From assembly GCA_024403655.1 (NCBI GenBank), contig JAKSRK010000006.1:1-47244 (forward strand): a DNA stretch of 47,244 bases. Direction: 5' to 3'. The position numbers and the translations under genes were made by a program. The first letter of the stretch is position 1, and the number at the start of each line of letters is the position of its first letter. This document shows, in pieces, positions 7,898-17,327 of this stretch. The DNA comes from Saccharofermentans sp. (GTDB taxonomy: Bacteria > Bacillota > Clostridia > Saccharofermentanales > Saccharofermentanaceae). The notes beneath the pieces were generated by a model that was not told the DNA's origin, ran no database searches, and was given only the letters and a program-made list of their open reading frames with translations.

Positions 7898-8581
7898 TTA
7901 GTCCTCCTGACTAGGAATATTTACAACCTGAGTAATCTTACTCTTTGGTTTAAGTAACCCTGTTATAGCAATAATAAAAATAATACCGCAGGCAATACTT
8001 CCGCTTACATATGCCAGCTGAAGGTTCTGATAGTAACCTGTATGGCCTGACATTCCTATATAAGCAGATATAAGAATTAGTACTGAAACAAGAGCATCAG
8101 CATGACCTATCTTACGTAAAAGTGTAGCGGTAATTGATTTTGAACTACTGGCTTTAAAAAGATTAACAACTGAAGCAATAATCTTATAGCAAGTGTAAAT
8201 AGCAACCAGATTGATAACAATCCGGGGGTAGCTTTTCCAGACATCATTTTCCAAAAGAAGGAAAATAGCAATTATAAGCATAAAATCCAGGAAAAGCAGC
8301 ATTCTGTGAGTTGAACGATAAAGCTTAATATAGGCCCTTTCCTTATCTTTTGAAAAGAGTGCCTTGGTAGATCTCGCAAAGACATTAATCCTAAGAATTA
8401 CAAGCAAAATGTAGTAAAGCGCCATAGTCAGATGCCAGAAAGACAGCATATAGACGCACAAAAAGAAATTAAAGCCTATAAAGAAAATATCAAGAATAAG
8501 AGCAAGTATGGACGTCAGAACTGTAGTCGCCCCATAATTTCTTTTTAAAAATGAATCCTTCTTCTCATTTGCATTACCCAT
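7898..8581 (-). CDS. Polytopic membrane protein of unknown function
   Basis: A 227-residue protein with about six hydrophobic segments, for example TSILALILDIFFIGFNFFL, LTMALYYILLVILRI and ACGIIFIIAITGLL. A basic loop with KDKERAYIKLYRSTHR lies after the second segment. The N-terminus is short and charged (MGNANEKKDSFLKRNYG). I recognise no catalytic motif or named family. The ATG has no obvious Shine-Dalgarno sequence and lies 9 bp after the stop of the upstream membrane protein gene, so translation may depend on coupling. Its placement between another membrane protein and a cytosolic glycosidase gives no clear functional hint. Confidence 0.75.
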   Translation of the reverse strand: MGNANEKKDSFLKRNYGATTVLTSILALILDIFFIGFNFFLCVYMLSFWHLTMALYYILLVILRINVFARSTKALFSKDKERAYIKLYRSTHRMLLFLDFMLIIAIFLLLENDVWKSYPRIVINLVAIYTCYKIIASVVNLFKASSSKSITATLLRKIGHADALVSVLILISAYIGMSGHTGYYQNLQLAYVSGSIACGIIFIIAITGLLKPKSKITQVVNIPSQED

Positions 8582-8590
8582 ATAACTATT

Positions 8591-9595
8591 TTAGCTTAAA
8601 GAAGCCATAAAGTTTATATTTCTTTGTAAACTCCAAAGCTTAATATTGTTATAAAGCGTAGGATAGTCAGGATAAGACAAGGAAGGATTGTTATGATTAA
8701 GTCTGGCAAAACTATACTTTGCAACAGTCTTATCGTCAGAAGTGATAATAAGAAGTCTGTCCTTGGTATTGTAAGAAGGCGGTGTCATAACAATCTTAAA
8801 AGTGTGTTCCGCAGGGAAAGTTCTGCCGTCTACGGCAAGTGTATAATTATCAATAGTGATCTTCTCAGGAACCATATTACGGAACTTTTTGAACTGCCAA
8901 ACTCTAATAGCTACAATAACTCCGGCGGTTAAAGCAAACAAAAGAGATATAAGAATCATAGTAGTAAGCTGATCTTGGAAAGCAATAATAATGAAAGCGA
9001 TAAAGATTATTGCGGCTACAATTACAACTGCATTAACAGCAAGAGACCTTCCCTTATTTTTATTTACTATTGTCTGCTTGGGAATCTCAAAAAGCTGTTC
9101 AACATTGAAGTAGTCTTCTGAAGCACTCTTATTCTCAGACTGCTCAAAATCATTTTTACTCAAAGATGCAATCAATTCATCGAACTGCTCGGCCTTAAGA
9201 TGCGAGCAGTCAATATAAGTAGTCTTATTGTCACTTCCGGGAACATGCAAATTAATATGTCTTGTGTAACCTGTAGTGATACCGTTATAAGAGTTTTTGA
9301 TAACCTTTGTACCAAGAAAATCCTTAAAGTCGTAGTGTGTAGTTTTGTTCCCTACGATATAATCGATACCCGTATCGCAAAGCTTAATAGCCTCATCTTT
9401 ATGCAAAAAGAATGCCAGGACTGCAAAAGCTACGGAAAGAACCGCTACAAGAATCATATTAACTGCAACAGTATCGTTAGGAATCGGCTTGAAGATAATC
9501 ATATCAAAAATGAAAAGCAGAAACAAAGATGAGATAAAACAAACGATTACACTCTTAATTCTTGATCCGCTAATATTAAAGATTTTCTCTTCCAT
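8591..9595 (-). CDS. Membrane protein with two paired transmembrane hairpins and two soluble halves
   Basis: A 334-residue protein with an internal two-fold layout. A pair of membrane segments near residues 14-65 is followed by a beta-rich soluble region (KLCDTGIDYIVGNKTTHYDFKDFLG). A second pair near 185-240 is followed by another soluble region (KITIDNYTLAVDGRTFPAEHTFKIVMTPP). Both soluble parts look like small PH-like or bacterial-PH beta domains, an impression from strand pattern only. No catalytic motif is visible. GGGGG precedes the ATG by 7 bases. It follows the UPF0210 gene by 24 bp and is probably in the same transcript. The function is unknown. Confidence 0.75.
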   Translation of the reverse strand: MEEKIFNISGSRIKSVIVCFISSLFLLFIFDMIIFKPIPNDTVAVNMILVAVLSVAFAVLAFFLHKDEAIKLCDTGIDYIVGNKTTHYDFKDFLGTKVIKNSYNGITTGYTRHINLHVPGSDNKTTYIDCSHLKAEQFDELIASLSKNDFEQSENKSASEDYFNVEQLFEIPKQTIVNKNKGRSLAVNAVVIVAAIIFIAFIIIAFQDQLTTMILISLLFALTAGVIVAIRVWQFKKFRNMVPEKITIDNYTLAVDGRTFPAEHTFKIVMTPPSYNTKDRLLIITSDDKTVAKYSFARLNHNNPSLSYPDYPTLYNNIKLWSLQRNINFMASLS

Positions 9596-9619
9596 GCCGA
9601 TTCCCCCGATACTAAATTA

Positions 9620-10978
9620 TTAGTTTCTCATGCTGTGGATAGGAGCAGGAATTCTTCCGCCTCTGTGGATAAACTCAGCGCAGGAAGCGTTATTTACTGC
9701 CATGATGGGAGCCATTCCAAGAAGGCCGCCGAACTCAACCTCATCACCTACGTCCTTACCGGGAACGGGGATAATTCTGACTGCAGTAGTCTTATTGTTA
9801 AATGTACCGAGAGCCATCTCATCAGCGATAATACCTGAAATAGTCTCAGCTGTTGTGCTTCCGGGGATAGCAATCATATCAAGACCTACTGAACATACAC
9901 AAGTCATAGCTTCGAGCTTCTCGAGCTTAAGTCCGCCTGATCTTGCAGCAGCAATCATACCCTCATCTTCAGATACTGGAATGAATGCACCGGACAAGCC
10001 GCCTACGAAGGAAGAAGCCATTGTTCCACCCTTCTTAACTGCATCATTAAGCATAGCAAGAGCAGCAGTTGTACCCCATGTACCGCACTCTTCAAGACCG
10101 AACTCTTCGAGAAGTCTTGCAACAGAGTCACCTACAGCAGGTGTAGGAGCGAGTGAAAGGTCGATAATTCCAAAAGGAACACCAAGTCTCTGAGATGCTT
10201 CTCTGGCAACAAGCTCACCTACACGGGTAATCTTGAATGCAGCCTTCTTAATAGTCTCTGCAACAACACCAAGATCAGCACCCTTAACAGTCTCTAACGC
10301 ATGCTTAACAACACCGGGACCTGAGATACCAACGTTAATAACACATTCAGGCTCTCCTACACCAAGGAAAGCACCTGCCATGAAAGGATTATCTTCTGGA
10401 GCATTGGCAAATACAACGAGCTTGGCACAACCCAAAGCATCGTTATCCTTTGTTGCTTCAGCAGTTCTCTTGATGATGACACCCATATCACGAACAGCAT
10501 CCATATTGATACCTGTTCTTGTGGAAGCAAGATTTACTGAAGAACAAACAAATTCTGTCTCAGCAAGAGCACTGGGAATGGAATCAAGAAGAATCTTATC
10601 AGAATTTGTGTAACCCTTCTGAACCATAGCGGAGAAGCCGCCTACAAAGTTAACTCCGCAAGTCTTGGCAGCACGGTCCAATGCCTTTGCAAAAGGAGTG
10701 TAATCCTTAGCACCGCAAGCTGCTGCAACAATTGAAATAGGAGTTACGGATATTCTCTTATGGATAATCGGTACTCCGTACTTCTTGGAAATAGCTTCAC
10801 CTGTAGCAACAAGGTTGCCTGCATACTTGCAGATCTTGTTATAAATCTTGTCACAGGACTCTTCAATAGAAGAAGCTGCACAGTCCATAAGGGAAATACC
10901 CATTGTAATAGTTCTGATGTCCAAATGCTGTTCATTGAACATCTTCATTGTCTCTAATATCTCAAAATCGGTAATCAT
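9620..10978 (-). CDS. UPF0210 (DUF711, PFL-like) family protein
   Basis: A 452-residue conserved protein of the UPF0210/DUF711 family. The start [30 protein letters not shown] and the glycine-rich blocks [34 protein letters not shown] and [12 protein letters not shown] are characteristic. The family is distantly related in fold to glycyl-radical pyruvate formate-lyase-like proteins and has no established reaction. In Firmicutes it is regularly paired with a small ACT-domain protein (UPF0237), and that pairing is seen here 22 bp upstream. The pair suggests an amino-acid-sensing partner, which is inference from context. AAGGAG lies 8 bases before the ATG. Confidence 0.93.
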   Translation of the reverse strand: MITDFEILETMKMFNEQHLDIRTITMGISLMDCAASSIEESCDKIYNKICKYAGNLVATGEAISKKYGVPIIHKRISVTPISIVAAACGAKDYTPFAKALDRAAKTCGVNFVGGFSAMVQKGYTNSDKILLDSIPSALAETEFVCSSVNLASTRTGINMDAVRDMGVIIKRTAEATKDNDALGCAKLVVFANAPEDNPFMAGAFLGVGEPECVINVGISGPGVVKHALETVKGADLGVVAETIKKAAFKITRVGELVAREASQRLGVPFGIIDLSLAPTPAVGDSVARLLEEFGLEECGTWGTTAALAMLNDAVKKGGTMASSFVGGLSGAFIPVSEDEGMIAAARSGGLKLEKLEAMTCVCSVGLDMIAIPGSTTAETISGIIADEMALGTFNNKTTAVRIIPVPGKDVGDEVEFGGLLGMAPIMAVNNASCAEFIHRGGRIPAPIHSMRN

Positions 10979-11000
10979 CGAATAAACTCCTTAGTACTAA

Positions 11001-11285
11001 TCAGATACGATGCATCTTGTCGAACAAGTCTGTATGCTGGATTGTAATAGTAACTCCAAGCTCTTCGCCAAGCTTATTAAGCTTCTCTACGATATCTGAC
11101 TCTTCGATCTTGTGATCCTTAAGATCTACAAGCATGATCATGGTAAAGATATCATCAAGGATAGTCTGAGAAATATCATTGATGTTGATCTTATTCTCAG
11201 CCAAAAGTGTTGAAACCTTTGCAATAATGCCTGTCTTATCTTTACCTAATACTGAAATAACAGCTGTATTCTTACCGCCTGCCAT
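11001..11285 (-). CDS. ACT domain-containing protein (UPF0237)
   Basis: Small ACT-domain protein of 94 residues from the ATG at 11285. The frame opens three codons earlier at a GTG, but that codon overlaps the AGAGGTG ribosome binding site, so the ATG is preferred. The fold is visible in AVISVLGKDKTGIIAKVSTLLAENKININDISQTILDDIFTMIMLVDL, the beta-alpha-beta-beta ACT pattern with the ligand-loop GKDKTGI. ACT domains usually bind amino acids allosterically and often dimerise. It is paired with the UPF0210 gene downstream, an arrangement widespread in Firmicutes. The ligand and target are unknown. Confidence 0.92.
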   Translation of the reverse strand: MAGGKNTAVISVLGKDKTGIIAKVSTLLAENKININDISQTILDDIFTMIMLVDLKDHKIEESDIVEKLNKLGEELGVTITIQHTDLFDKMHRI

Positions 11286-11318
11286 ATTAATCACCTCTAA
11301 TAATTATTATTTCGAAAA

Positions 11319-12842
11319 CTAGTTTAACATACTTTGGGCAACACAATTAGCACATTTTATACCGTCAATCGCAGAACTCATTATGCCTCCTGCATAACCC
11401 GCTCCTTCTCCTGAAGGGAAAACTCCCTTAAGATACAAACTTTCGCAAGATTCTTTGTCGCGAGGCATTCTTACAGGGCACGAAGATCTTGTCTCAGGTG
11501 CAGTAAGTAAAGCATCACCGGAATCAAATCCTCTAATTTTCTTTCCCATAAGTCTGATGCCTTCAGTAAGAGTCTCTATCTGCTCCGAAGAGAAAAGTTC
11601 AAGCAGATTACATGAAGAAATTCCCGGAAGATAGGTCGCATTTACGTGAGAGATGCCTTTCGCGCCTTTGCTTAATTCTTTATAGCTGACGCAGGGTGCT
11701 TTGCCGCTCTTCCCCGTAAGTTCATATGCTTTCTTCTCTAATGCCGTCTGGTAGTTCATACCATACAAAGGATCGTCGGAATATTTCGAAGGGTCAAAAG
11801 GAATTAAAAGCGCTGCATTAGAATTAACGCCACCTCTTGAACTGTAGCTCATACCATTGGTGCAGATAGTCTCTTCTATAGATGCGGAAGGAACTACTTC
11901 TCCACCGGGACACATGCAGAAAGTATAAAGCTTATTGCCGTTTGAAGTATCTGTCGCAAGCTTATAGTTTGCTGCGCAGATATTCTTATATAAAGCCGTG
12001 TCAAAGCCGTACATCGCCTTATCGATGTCTTCTCGTAAATGCTCGATTCGTACACCAACGGAGAAGGGCTTGCTTTGCAGGCCGAGAATATCTTTTACAG
12101 AAGCGAAAAGCTCCCTGCTGCTGTTACCGACGGCAAGTATTACTTTGCTTGTTTTATAAGTATTTTTATCTGTATTAACGGCAGACACGCATCCGTTCTT
12201 ATCTGTCTCGAAAGATAAGAACTCTTCTTCGAAATGAATCTCTCCGCCCAAACTTATAATCTCTTCTCTTATGCCTTTTACGACGCTGACAAGTTTATCG
12301 GTACCTACATGAGGGTGAGAATCGTATAAGATCTCTTCACTGGCACCATACTTTACCATCTTCTCTCCGATATAAGCCTTAAGACCTGATGTAACACCTG
12401 TATTAAGCTTACCGTCAGAGAAAGTACCTGCTCCGCCTTCACCGAACTGAATGTTGGAAGAAGGATTAAGTACGGCTTCCCTTTTATACCTTAAGACATC
12501 TTTGCTTCTGTCTTCTACCTTTCTGCCCTTCTCGATAATTATCGGGTTAAGACCATAAGTAGCAAGCACAAGTCCCGCATACATGCCGGCAGGACCAAAA
12601 CCTACTATTACAGGCCTTTCGCCGGCAAATCTCTTTCCTTTATAAGGAAGAGCCAAAGCTTCGTTATTCTCCTTGCTGTAATCGTCGGAGATTCTGTATA
12701 TTATTTTGATTCTGTCCTTATGTCTGGCGTCTATAAATCGCTTTACAATTCTTATATCTGATCTTCCTGCTTTCTTCTTAAGGAAAGCAACCGGGTCAGG
12801 AACATTGCCTATTGTCTCGGGACTAAAAGCGAATTCTTTCAT
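11319..12842 (-). CDS. FAD-dependent oxidoreductase, COG2509 type
   Basis: Predicted flavoprotein of 507 residues. I start it at the ATG at 12842 (MKEFAFSPETIG): it lies one base after the TGA of the preceding flavoprotein gene, giving tight coupling. The longer frame to 12917 would overlap that gene by 74 bases. The FAD-binding dinucleotide motif is RPVIVGFGPAGMYAGLVLA, with a second GxGGAGTFSDGKLNTG motif. The C-terminal FAD-contact segment FPSGEGAGYAGGIMSSAIDG is diagnostic for this uncharacterised group. About 80 N-terminal residues before the Rossmann motif form the small domain typical of the family. No substrate is established. Confidence 0.9.
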   Translation of the reverse strand: MKEFAFSPETIGNVPDPVAFLKKKAGRSDIRIVKRFIDARHKDRIKIIYRISDDYSKENNEALALPYKGKRFAGERPVIVGFGPAGMYAGLVLATYGLNPIIIEKGRKVEDRSKDVLRYKREAVLNPSSNIQFGEGGAGTFSDGKLNTGVTSGLKAYIGEKMVKYGASEEILYDSHPHVGTDKLVSVVKGIREEIISLGGEIHFEEEFLSFETDKNGCVSAVNTDKNTYKTSKVILAVGNSSRELFASVKDILGLQSKPFSVGVRIEHLREDIDKAMYGFDTALYKNICAANYKLATDTSNGNKLYTFCMCPGGEVVPSASIEETICTNGMSYSSRGGVNSNAALLIPFDPSKYSDDPLYGMNYQTALEKKAYELTGKSGKAPCVSYKELSKGAKGISHVNATYLPGISSCNLLELFSSEQIETLTEGIRLMGKKIRGFDSGDALLTAPETRSSCPVRMPRDKESCESLYLKGVFPSGEGAGYAGGIMSSAIDGIKCANCVAQSMLN

Positions 12843-12843
12843 A

Positions 12844-14025
12844 TCAAAGCCTTCCTGCAATGTCTCCGGATGCTGCAAATGCAGAACTCCAGGCCCACTG
12901 AAGATTATAACCGCCACAAGGTCCGTCTACATTAACGGCCTCACCTATTACATAAACAGAGGGTTTATTAATAAGGGCCAGAGATGTCTTAAGAGAAGAG
13001 AGCTTGACTCCGCCTGAAGTTACCTGCGCCCTGTCAAAATCCATACTGTCAGAAATATTAATTCTGAAGTTCTTTATGTTATCGAATACAGAACCCTTCC
13101 TGGAAACGATAACTTCAGCTATATCCCTGGAAATAAGGCCTGATATCTTCTCCGCATCAGATCTGTTGCTGTCTGCTTCAAGTCTTAATGCAATCTGATC
13201 ATAAGATTCGTCATCAGACAGTTCCGGCAGAAAATCTACGGATATATAAGCTTCCTTAATCCCCTTAAGCTTGGCTCTGTTATAAATGGAAGACAGCTGC
13301 AGGATACAGATTCCGGACACACCGTAATCTGTAAAAAGGAGTTCACCGCATTCTGATGCCTTCTCCTCTTTATTGATAAAAAGCTTTACTTTCACCTGTG
13401 CCTTACTACCGGAGAGTTTCTTAATATCCTTATCAGAAGACTTCAGCTGAACTAGAGCAGGACAAATCTGAGCAAAAGCACTATTGTCATGAATAACGGA
13501 GTTTACAAGCTTATAACTGTTACCGTCGCTACCGGTCGCAGGGTAAGATGCACCACCCGTTGCAATAACAATAAATTTGGCACTGATATTATCACTGACA
13601 GTAAGTTCAGGAGTGATGCTCTTAACACAAGTGTCAGTAATGAAGCTAACACCGTTGTCTTCACAATAATTCTTAAGAGACTGAAGTACAGTATCACTTC
13701 TTAAAGTTCTGGGATATACAAGGTCCCCTTTATTAATAAGCTTAACCTTAAGATCTTTCTCAAAGAATTCTCTTGTATAGGAAGAATCATAGCAGCTGAG
13801 AATTGTGTCGAGCTTAGAATGGTCGTCACAGTTATAATCGGAAGATACGATTGAATCATTGGTAACGTTACATCTGCCGTTACCTGTCATAAGAAGCTTC
13901 CTGCCTAGCTTATCATTACGCTCTATTACCGCAATATCAGTTACACCCAAAGAAGCCAAAGAGCAGGCGCACATTAATCCTGATGCACCCGCTCCTATAA
14001 TTGCTACATTATAATTATGACTCAT
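12844..14025 (-). CDS. NAD(P)/FAD-dependent oxidoreductase, HI0933/BaiN type (COG2081)
   Basis: Flavoprotein of 393 residues. VAIIGAGASGLMCACSLA is the GxGxxG FAD-binding motif near the N-terminus. GRKLLMTGNGRCNVTN is the hallmark of the HI0933 family. Near the C-terminus, the block from VTSGGVKLSSL to VYVIGEAVNVDGPCGGYNLQWAWSSAFAAG is typical. Members include BaiN, implicated in bile-acid 7-dehydroxylation in some clostridia, but the wide distribution of the family means that role should not be assumed here. The gene overlaps the upstream CYTH gene by 11 bases and is followed one base later by another flavoprotein gene, so the two flavoproteins are probably made in step. Confidence 0.92.
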   Translation of the reverse strand: MSHNYNVAIIGAGASGLMCACSLASLGVTDIAVIERNDKLGRKLLMTGNGRCNVTNDSIVSSDYNCDDHSKLDTILSCYDSSYTREFFEKDLKVKLINKGDLVYPRTLRSDTVLQSLKNYCEDNGVSFITDTCVKSITPELTVSDNISAKFIVIATGGASYPATGSDGNSYKLVNSVIHDNSAFAQICPALVQLKSSDKDIKKLSGSKAQVKVKLFINKEEKASECGELLFTDYGVSGICILQLSSIYNRAKLKGIKEAYISVDFLPELSDDESYDQIALRLEADSNRSDAEKISGLISRDIAEVIVSRKGSVFDNIKNFRINISDSMDFDRAQVTSGGVKLSSLKTSLALINKPSVYVIGEAVNVDGPCGGYNLQWAWSSAFAASGDIAGRL

Positions 14026-14680
14026 TGTCGCTATTGTCCAAAAGAGAAATTGCGCGCTGAAATTTACTCTTGTTGTAAGGCTTTCCTTCAGTATTGTCGA
14101 TGATGAACTGAGCCATATCCTTAAGATCTACAACATCGCCGGACTCAAGCTCAATCTCAAGTTCGCATATAACATCCTTCTTATCGTTGCCTTCAATAAC
14201 ACCATAATCAAAGCATGCTTCCATCATGGAGTCACCGAAGCCGAACATATAAGTAGTTCTCTCGATCTCAATAGAACAAAGAGCTACAAGATTATCCGTG
14301 TCGATATCTTCAAGAATCTCATTAAAAAGGTCTGTCGGATCGTCAGCTTCTTCAGCCATCTTCTTGAATTTGCTCAAATCACACTTATCGGTTGAGATAT
14401 CAACGTTCCATTCATATCTCTGGTGAAGGCCTTCGGTAACGCCACCGCCATACTTTACGGTCTGCTCGAATCTCTTACCGTCTTCATTCTCATATACACG
14501 AACTCTGATTGATCCGCCCTTCTTCATGAAAGCTCTATCAGGAGTATCGTAATAAGTATTTGTTATCTTTACAGCTTCCTTGGGAGCTGTATCAAGACAA
14601 AAATCAGAGAACCATTCATTATCAATGATTCCAAAAAGTTCTTCTTTGGTGGCAAACGCCAGTTTAACTTCAGATTCCAT
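14015..14680 (-). CDS. CYTH domain protein (triphosphate tunnel metalloenzyme)
   Basis: A 221-residue protein with the CYTH signature ExExK at its N-terminus (ESEVK, residues 2-6). Paired basic and acidic strands expected of the tunnel follow: GSIRVRVYENEDGKRFEQTVKYG, HQRYEWNVD, CSIEIERTTY and VICELEIELESGD. The family hydrolyses inorganic triphosphate or nucleoside triphosphates, or makes cAMP or thiamine triphosphate, using Mg/Mn; bacterial members are most often tripolyphosphatases. AAGGGG lies 6 bases before the ATG. The protein is cytosolic, while its upstream neighbours are membrane or extracytoplasmic parts of an ABC-type cluster. The reason for the linkage is unknown. Confidence 0.85.
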   Translation of the reverse strand: MESEVKLAFATKEELFGIIDNEWFSDFCLDTAPKEAVKITNTYYDTPDRAFMKKGGSIRVRVYENEDGKRFEQTVKYGGGVTEGLHQRYEWNVDISTDKCDLSKFKKMAEEADDPTDLFNEILEDIDTDNLVALCSIEIERTTYMFGFGDSMMEACFDYGVIEGNDKKDVICELEIELESGDVVDLKDMAQFIIDNTEGKPYNKSKFQRAISLLDNSDNES

Positions 14681-14688
14681 TTTACCCC

Positions 14689-15831
14689 TTAGTAATCTAC
14701 GGTGTGTACACCGCCGGTTGATATAATAATTAGCTTATTGTTGCCGATAAAGCCGATTCTTAATACATCTTCATCTACGGATATATCGGATATAATCGTA
14801 CCGCTCGTATTAAAGACATAAATTCTGTCGTCGATACTTAATGCATACAAAGAATCACTCGTAGCAACAGCATTAATCTCATTACCTACTGGTGAATTAT
14901 AGATAGTATCACCTCTTGAATTAATGACAGCTATCTTATTCATCTGATCTACACCATCAGAATATACGATAAACACTACTCCGCCAACAGTATTAACCTG
15001 ATTAATTGAACCAAAATCAAGATTCAAAGGTACAATCTGGTCATCAAGAAGTGTATATACACTGTTAGTAGAGAACGTATAGAGAGTGTCGTTACAATAA
15101 AGAACAGATGAGAATATAGCACCATCAACAACAGAGAATGTTCCCAAATCAGCAGGCTGTCCGCTCGTTATAGGATTAGGCAGGCTATAAAGTCTGAGGT
15201 AAGGCTCATATACGGCACCTGCTGTACTTAAGGAAGTAATGGCAAGGACAGATGAATCATTATTGAATGCAATTCCAATCGGATAACCTGAATCATTTGA
15301 AGTCCAGTCAAAAACCTGAGTTCCGTCTGTATCAAAGATATAAATCTTACCGTAGCTGTATTCAGAACCTTCTGTAATGACACCAACAAGATCATTATTT
15401 GATATCGTTACTGCCTTTATCTTATAAGAAGTAGGAATCTCATATAGTACCTTCTCATTATCAAGCATAAGAAGACCATAACCGTCCATATCAAAGACTA
15501 CTGCCTTCGTTCCCTTTATGTAGCACTGGGGATTAGAGTAGTTAACCGTATGGCTGTAGACCTCATTACCTGACAAAGTAAGATAAGCAATTCTGTTACC
15601 TGTTACCTTGAGAATACCTTCACCAAAAGCATAGAGCTTCTGAGCTTCTGCATATTCACAGGAGAAACCACCCTGAGCAGAAAGCTTGATAGCCTGATCG
15701 GCACCCTGAAGTGCTTTATCTTTACGCGCTACAACAAAGAGCAGAACCACAGTAGCTACAAGGATTACTCCAAGAGCTACTGCGATCAGTATAAGAGTTT
15801 TATCAGTTTTACTCTTAGTATTCTTACTCAT
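14689..15831 (-). CDS. Membrane-anchored beta-propeller protein
   Basis: A 380-residue protein with one N-terminal transmembrane helix (residues about 13-35, TLILIAVALGVILVATVVLLFVV). The remainder, predicted extracytoplasmic, consists of repeated four-stranded units with PQQ/WD-like periodicity, such as GKIYIFDTDGTQVFDW, NKIAVINSRGDTIYNS and DRIYVFNTSGTIISDIS. It may belong to the DUF5711 family; I am not certain of that label. It begins 2 bp after the DUF4340 gene and lacks a strong ribosome binding site of its own, so coupling is likely. As part of the Gld-like cluster it may act as a surface scaffold or sensor, which is inference. Confidence 0.75.
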   Translation of the reverse strand: MSKNTKSKTDKTLILIAVALGVILVATVVLLFVVARKDKALQGADQAIKLSAQGGFSCEYAEAQKLYAFGEGILKVTGNRIAYLTLSGNEVYSHTVNYSNPQCYIKGTKAVVFDMDGYGLLMLDNEKVLYEIPTSYKIKAVTISNNDLVGVITEGSEYSYGKIYIFDTDGTQVFDWTSNDSGYPIGIAFNNDSSVLAITSLSTAGAVYEPYLRLYSLPNPITSGQPADLGTFSVVDGAIFSSVLYCNDTLYTFSTNSVYTLLDDQIVPLNLDFGSINQVNTVGGVVFIVYSDGVDQMNKIAVINSRGDTIYNSPVGNEINAVATSDSLYALSIDDRIYVFNTSGTIISDISVDEDVLRIGFIGNNKLIIISTGGVHTVDY

Positions 15832-15833
15832 AT

Positions 15834-17327
15834 TTACTCACTTACTCCGCTAGACTCAGCCGGCAAAGGATAAACACCATTGACAGAATTGTCAATAGCC
15901 TCAACCGTAAGTTCGTAAGCAGCCCATGAACCGTAAGCATAAGGATCATTACCACCATGAGCAAACAATACGGAAGATACTACATAGAAACCGGTGTACT
16001 CACCATCAATAAATACATAGTAAGAACCATCATCTCTCTGAACAAAATCAATATTAATAATAGAATAGTCTTTGGTAATAATCTTATATGACAAAGCAGA
16101 ATCTAATGTAGGATTAGCATTTGTATCGATACCGGAATACTGCATTCCGACTATAGACTCGAAGAGGATAGCACCGTAAGATCTTCCGCCTTCAATAATA
16201 CGTACATAGGCATTACGACTATTAAGAGTAGCCTGACCGTTATCTTCAGAAAAAGACTCATGAATATTAAGTTCCAGGCTGAAAGTAGCATCTCCGTATG
16301 TTCCGCTGATGGAAGAAACATCCTTAGCATCATACATCGCGATATAAGAATCAAGAAGTGACATAAGAGGTGTATCAACACCATTGAACTGAAATTCATT
16401 AAGGCTGAAGTATCTGTTGATTTCAGAACATGAACCGTAGTACTTACCGCTCATATTGGAGGACAAGGATACAGTTATCTCAGAGCCGTCATCCATAGTG
16501 AATATGAACTTATAAGCAGGCTCATCAAGACCAAATGAAGCCAGGTCATCAGGTGAAATATCTTCATAATTAGATACCTGAAGTTCAGCGATAAATCTGA
16601 CAAGAGACTCATAGTTATTGTTCGTAGGACAAGTAAACGGTTCTACAACATTAAAGGACGGATAATCAAAACTACCGTCAACCGCTACAGGAACAGTAAC
16701 AATATCTACACTGTCTGAAGTTCTAATGAATTCAACCTGACTAACTTCGGCAAAATCCAAATCAAGGACTGTAGTAGCAGCAAAATCGTCAACGGAATAT
16801 TCACAGTAATCTCTCTTCAGCTTGGCTGTGATATAAACGTTCGAGTCATTTTCAAGCATAAAGTAAACGCCCGTTGAATCATAAGTATAAGAACCAATGA
16901 AAACTTTCACAACTGAACTGTCAAACTTAGTAATCTCAATTGTAAAATCAGGTTCTGCCAAAGAATAATTGGCGAGATCCTCGGGAGTTGTAATTGTAGA
17001 ATTGGCAACATATGAAGACAGAATACTGATATATGAAGATACAGTGGACTGAGAAAGCTCCATATCATTACCTTCAACTGACCAAATCTGCTCATTGGAT
17101 TCTGAATCAATTTCAGAAGTAAAAGCCAGGTCTTCACCGTTATTCTTAATCATTGCAAAGCGCTGGATATCAGTGTTGGCTATATTTAGTACATTTACGG
17201 ATTCATTAGAGATAGCACCTGTAGTAGATACAGTCTCTTTCTTAGGAACTACAAAATATACTATGGTAGCTATTACAAGCAGAACCAATACTACAAGAGG
17301 TATCAAAAGATTCTTTAATGATTTCAT
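15834..17327 (-). CDS. DUF4340 domain-containing protein
   Basis: A 497-residue protein with an N-terminal membrane anchor (residues about 7-27) and a large extracytoplasmic part. Two copies of the DUF4340-type repeat can be seen: EDLANYSLAEPDFTIEI near 117-132 and DDLASFGLDEPAYKFIFTM near 260-278, each followed by a strand with V/T-rich spacing and a Y/F-containing turn. Genes of this family commonly sit beside GldG-like ABC transporter genes, as here. The stop codon of the GldG-like gene overlaps its ATG (TAATG). Function is not established for the family; a structural partner of the transporter outside the membrane is the natural guess. Confidence 0.85.
   Translation of the reverse strand: MKSLKNLLIPLVVLVLLVIATIVYFVVPKKETVSTTGAISNESVNVLNIANTDIQRFAMIKNNGEDLAFTSEIDSESNEQIWSVEGNDMELSQSTVSSYISILSSYVANSTITTPEDLANYSLAEPDFTIEITKFDSSVVKVFIGSYTYDSTGVYFMLENDSNVYITAKLKRDYCEYSVDDFAATTVLDLDFAEVSQVEFIRTSDSVDIVTVPVAVDGSFDYPSFNVVEPFTCPTNNNYESLVRFIAELQVSNYEDISPDDLASFGLDEPAYKFIFTMDDGSEITVSLSSNMSGKYYGSCSEINRYFSLNEFQFNGVDTPLMSLLDSYIAMYDAKDVSSISGTYGDATFSLELNIHESFSEDNGQATLNSRNAYVRIIEGGRSYGAILFESIVGMQYSGIDTNANPTLDSALSYKIITKDYSIINIDFVQRDDGSYYVFIDGEYTGFYVVSSVLFAHGGNDPYAYGSWAAYELTVEAIDNSVNGVYPLPAESSGVSE

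Noticed and set aside
9630-10193. Long plus-strand frame of 187 codons opposite the UPF0210 gene
   Set aside because: The minus-strand gene is a clear family member; this frame has low-complexity composition and no recognisable start site.
12843-12917. Longer N-terminus for the COG2509 flavoprotein
   Set aside because: It would overlap the preceding flavoprotein gene by 74 bases; the ATG at 12842 is placed one base after that gene's stop and gives the usual start.
12844-14025. Calling the COG2081 gene a bile-acid enzyme (baiN)
   Set aside because: The family is nearly universal in Firmicutes and no other bai gene is in the window.
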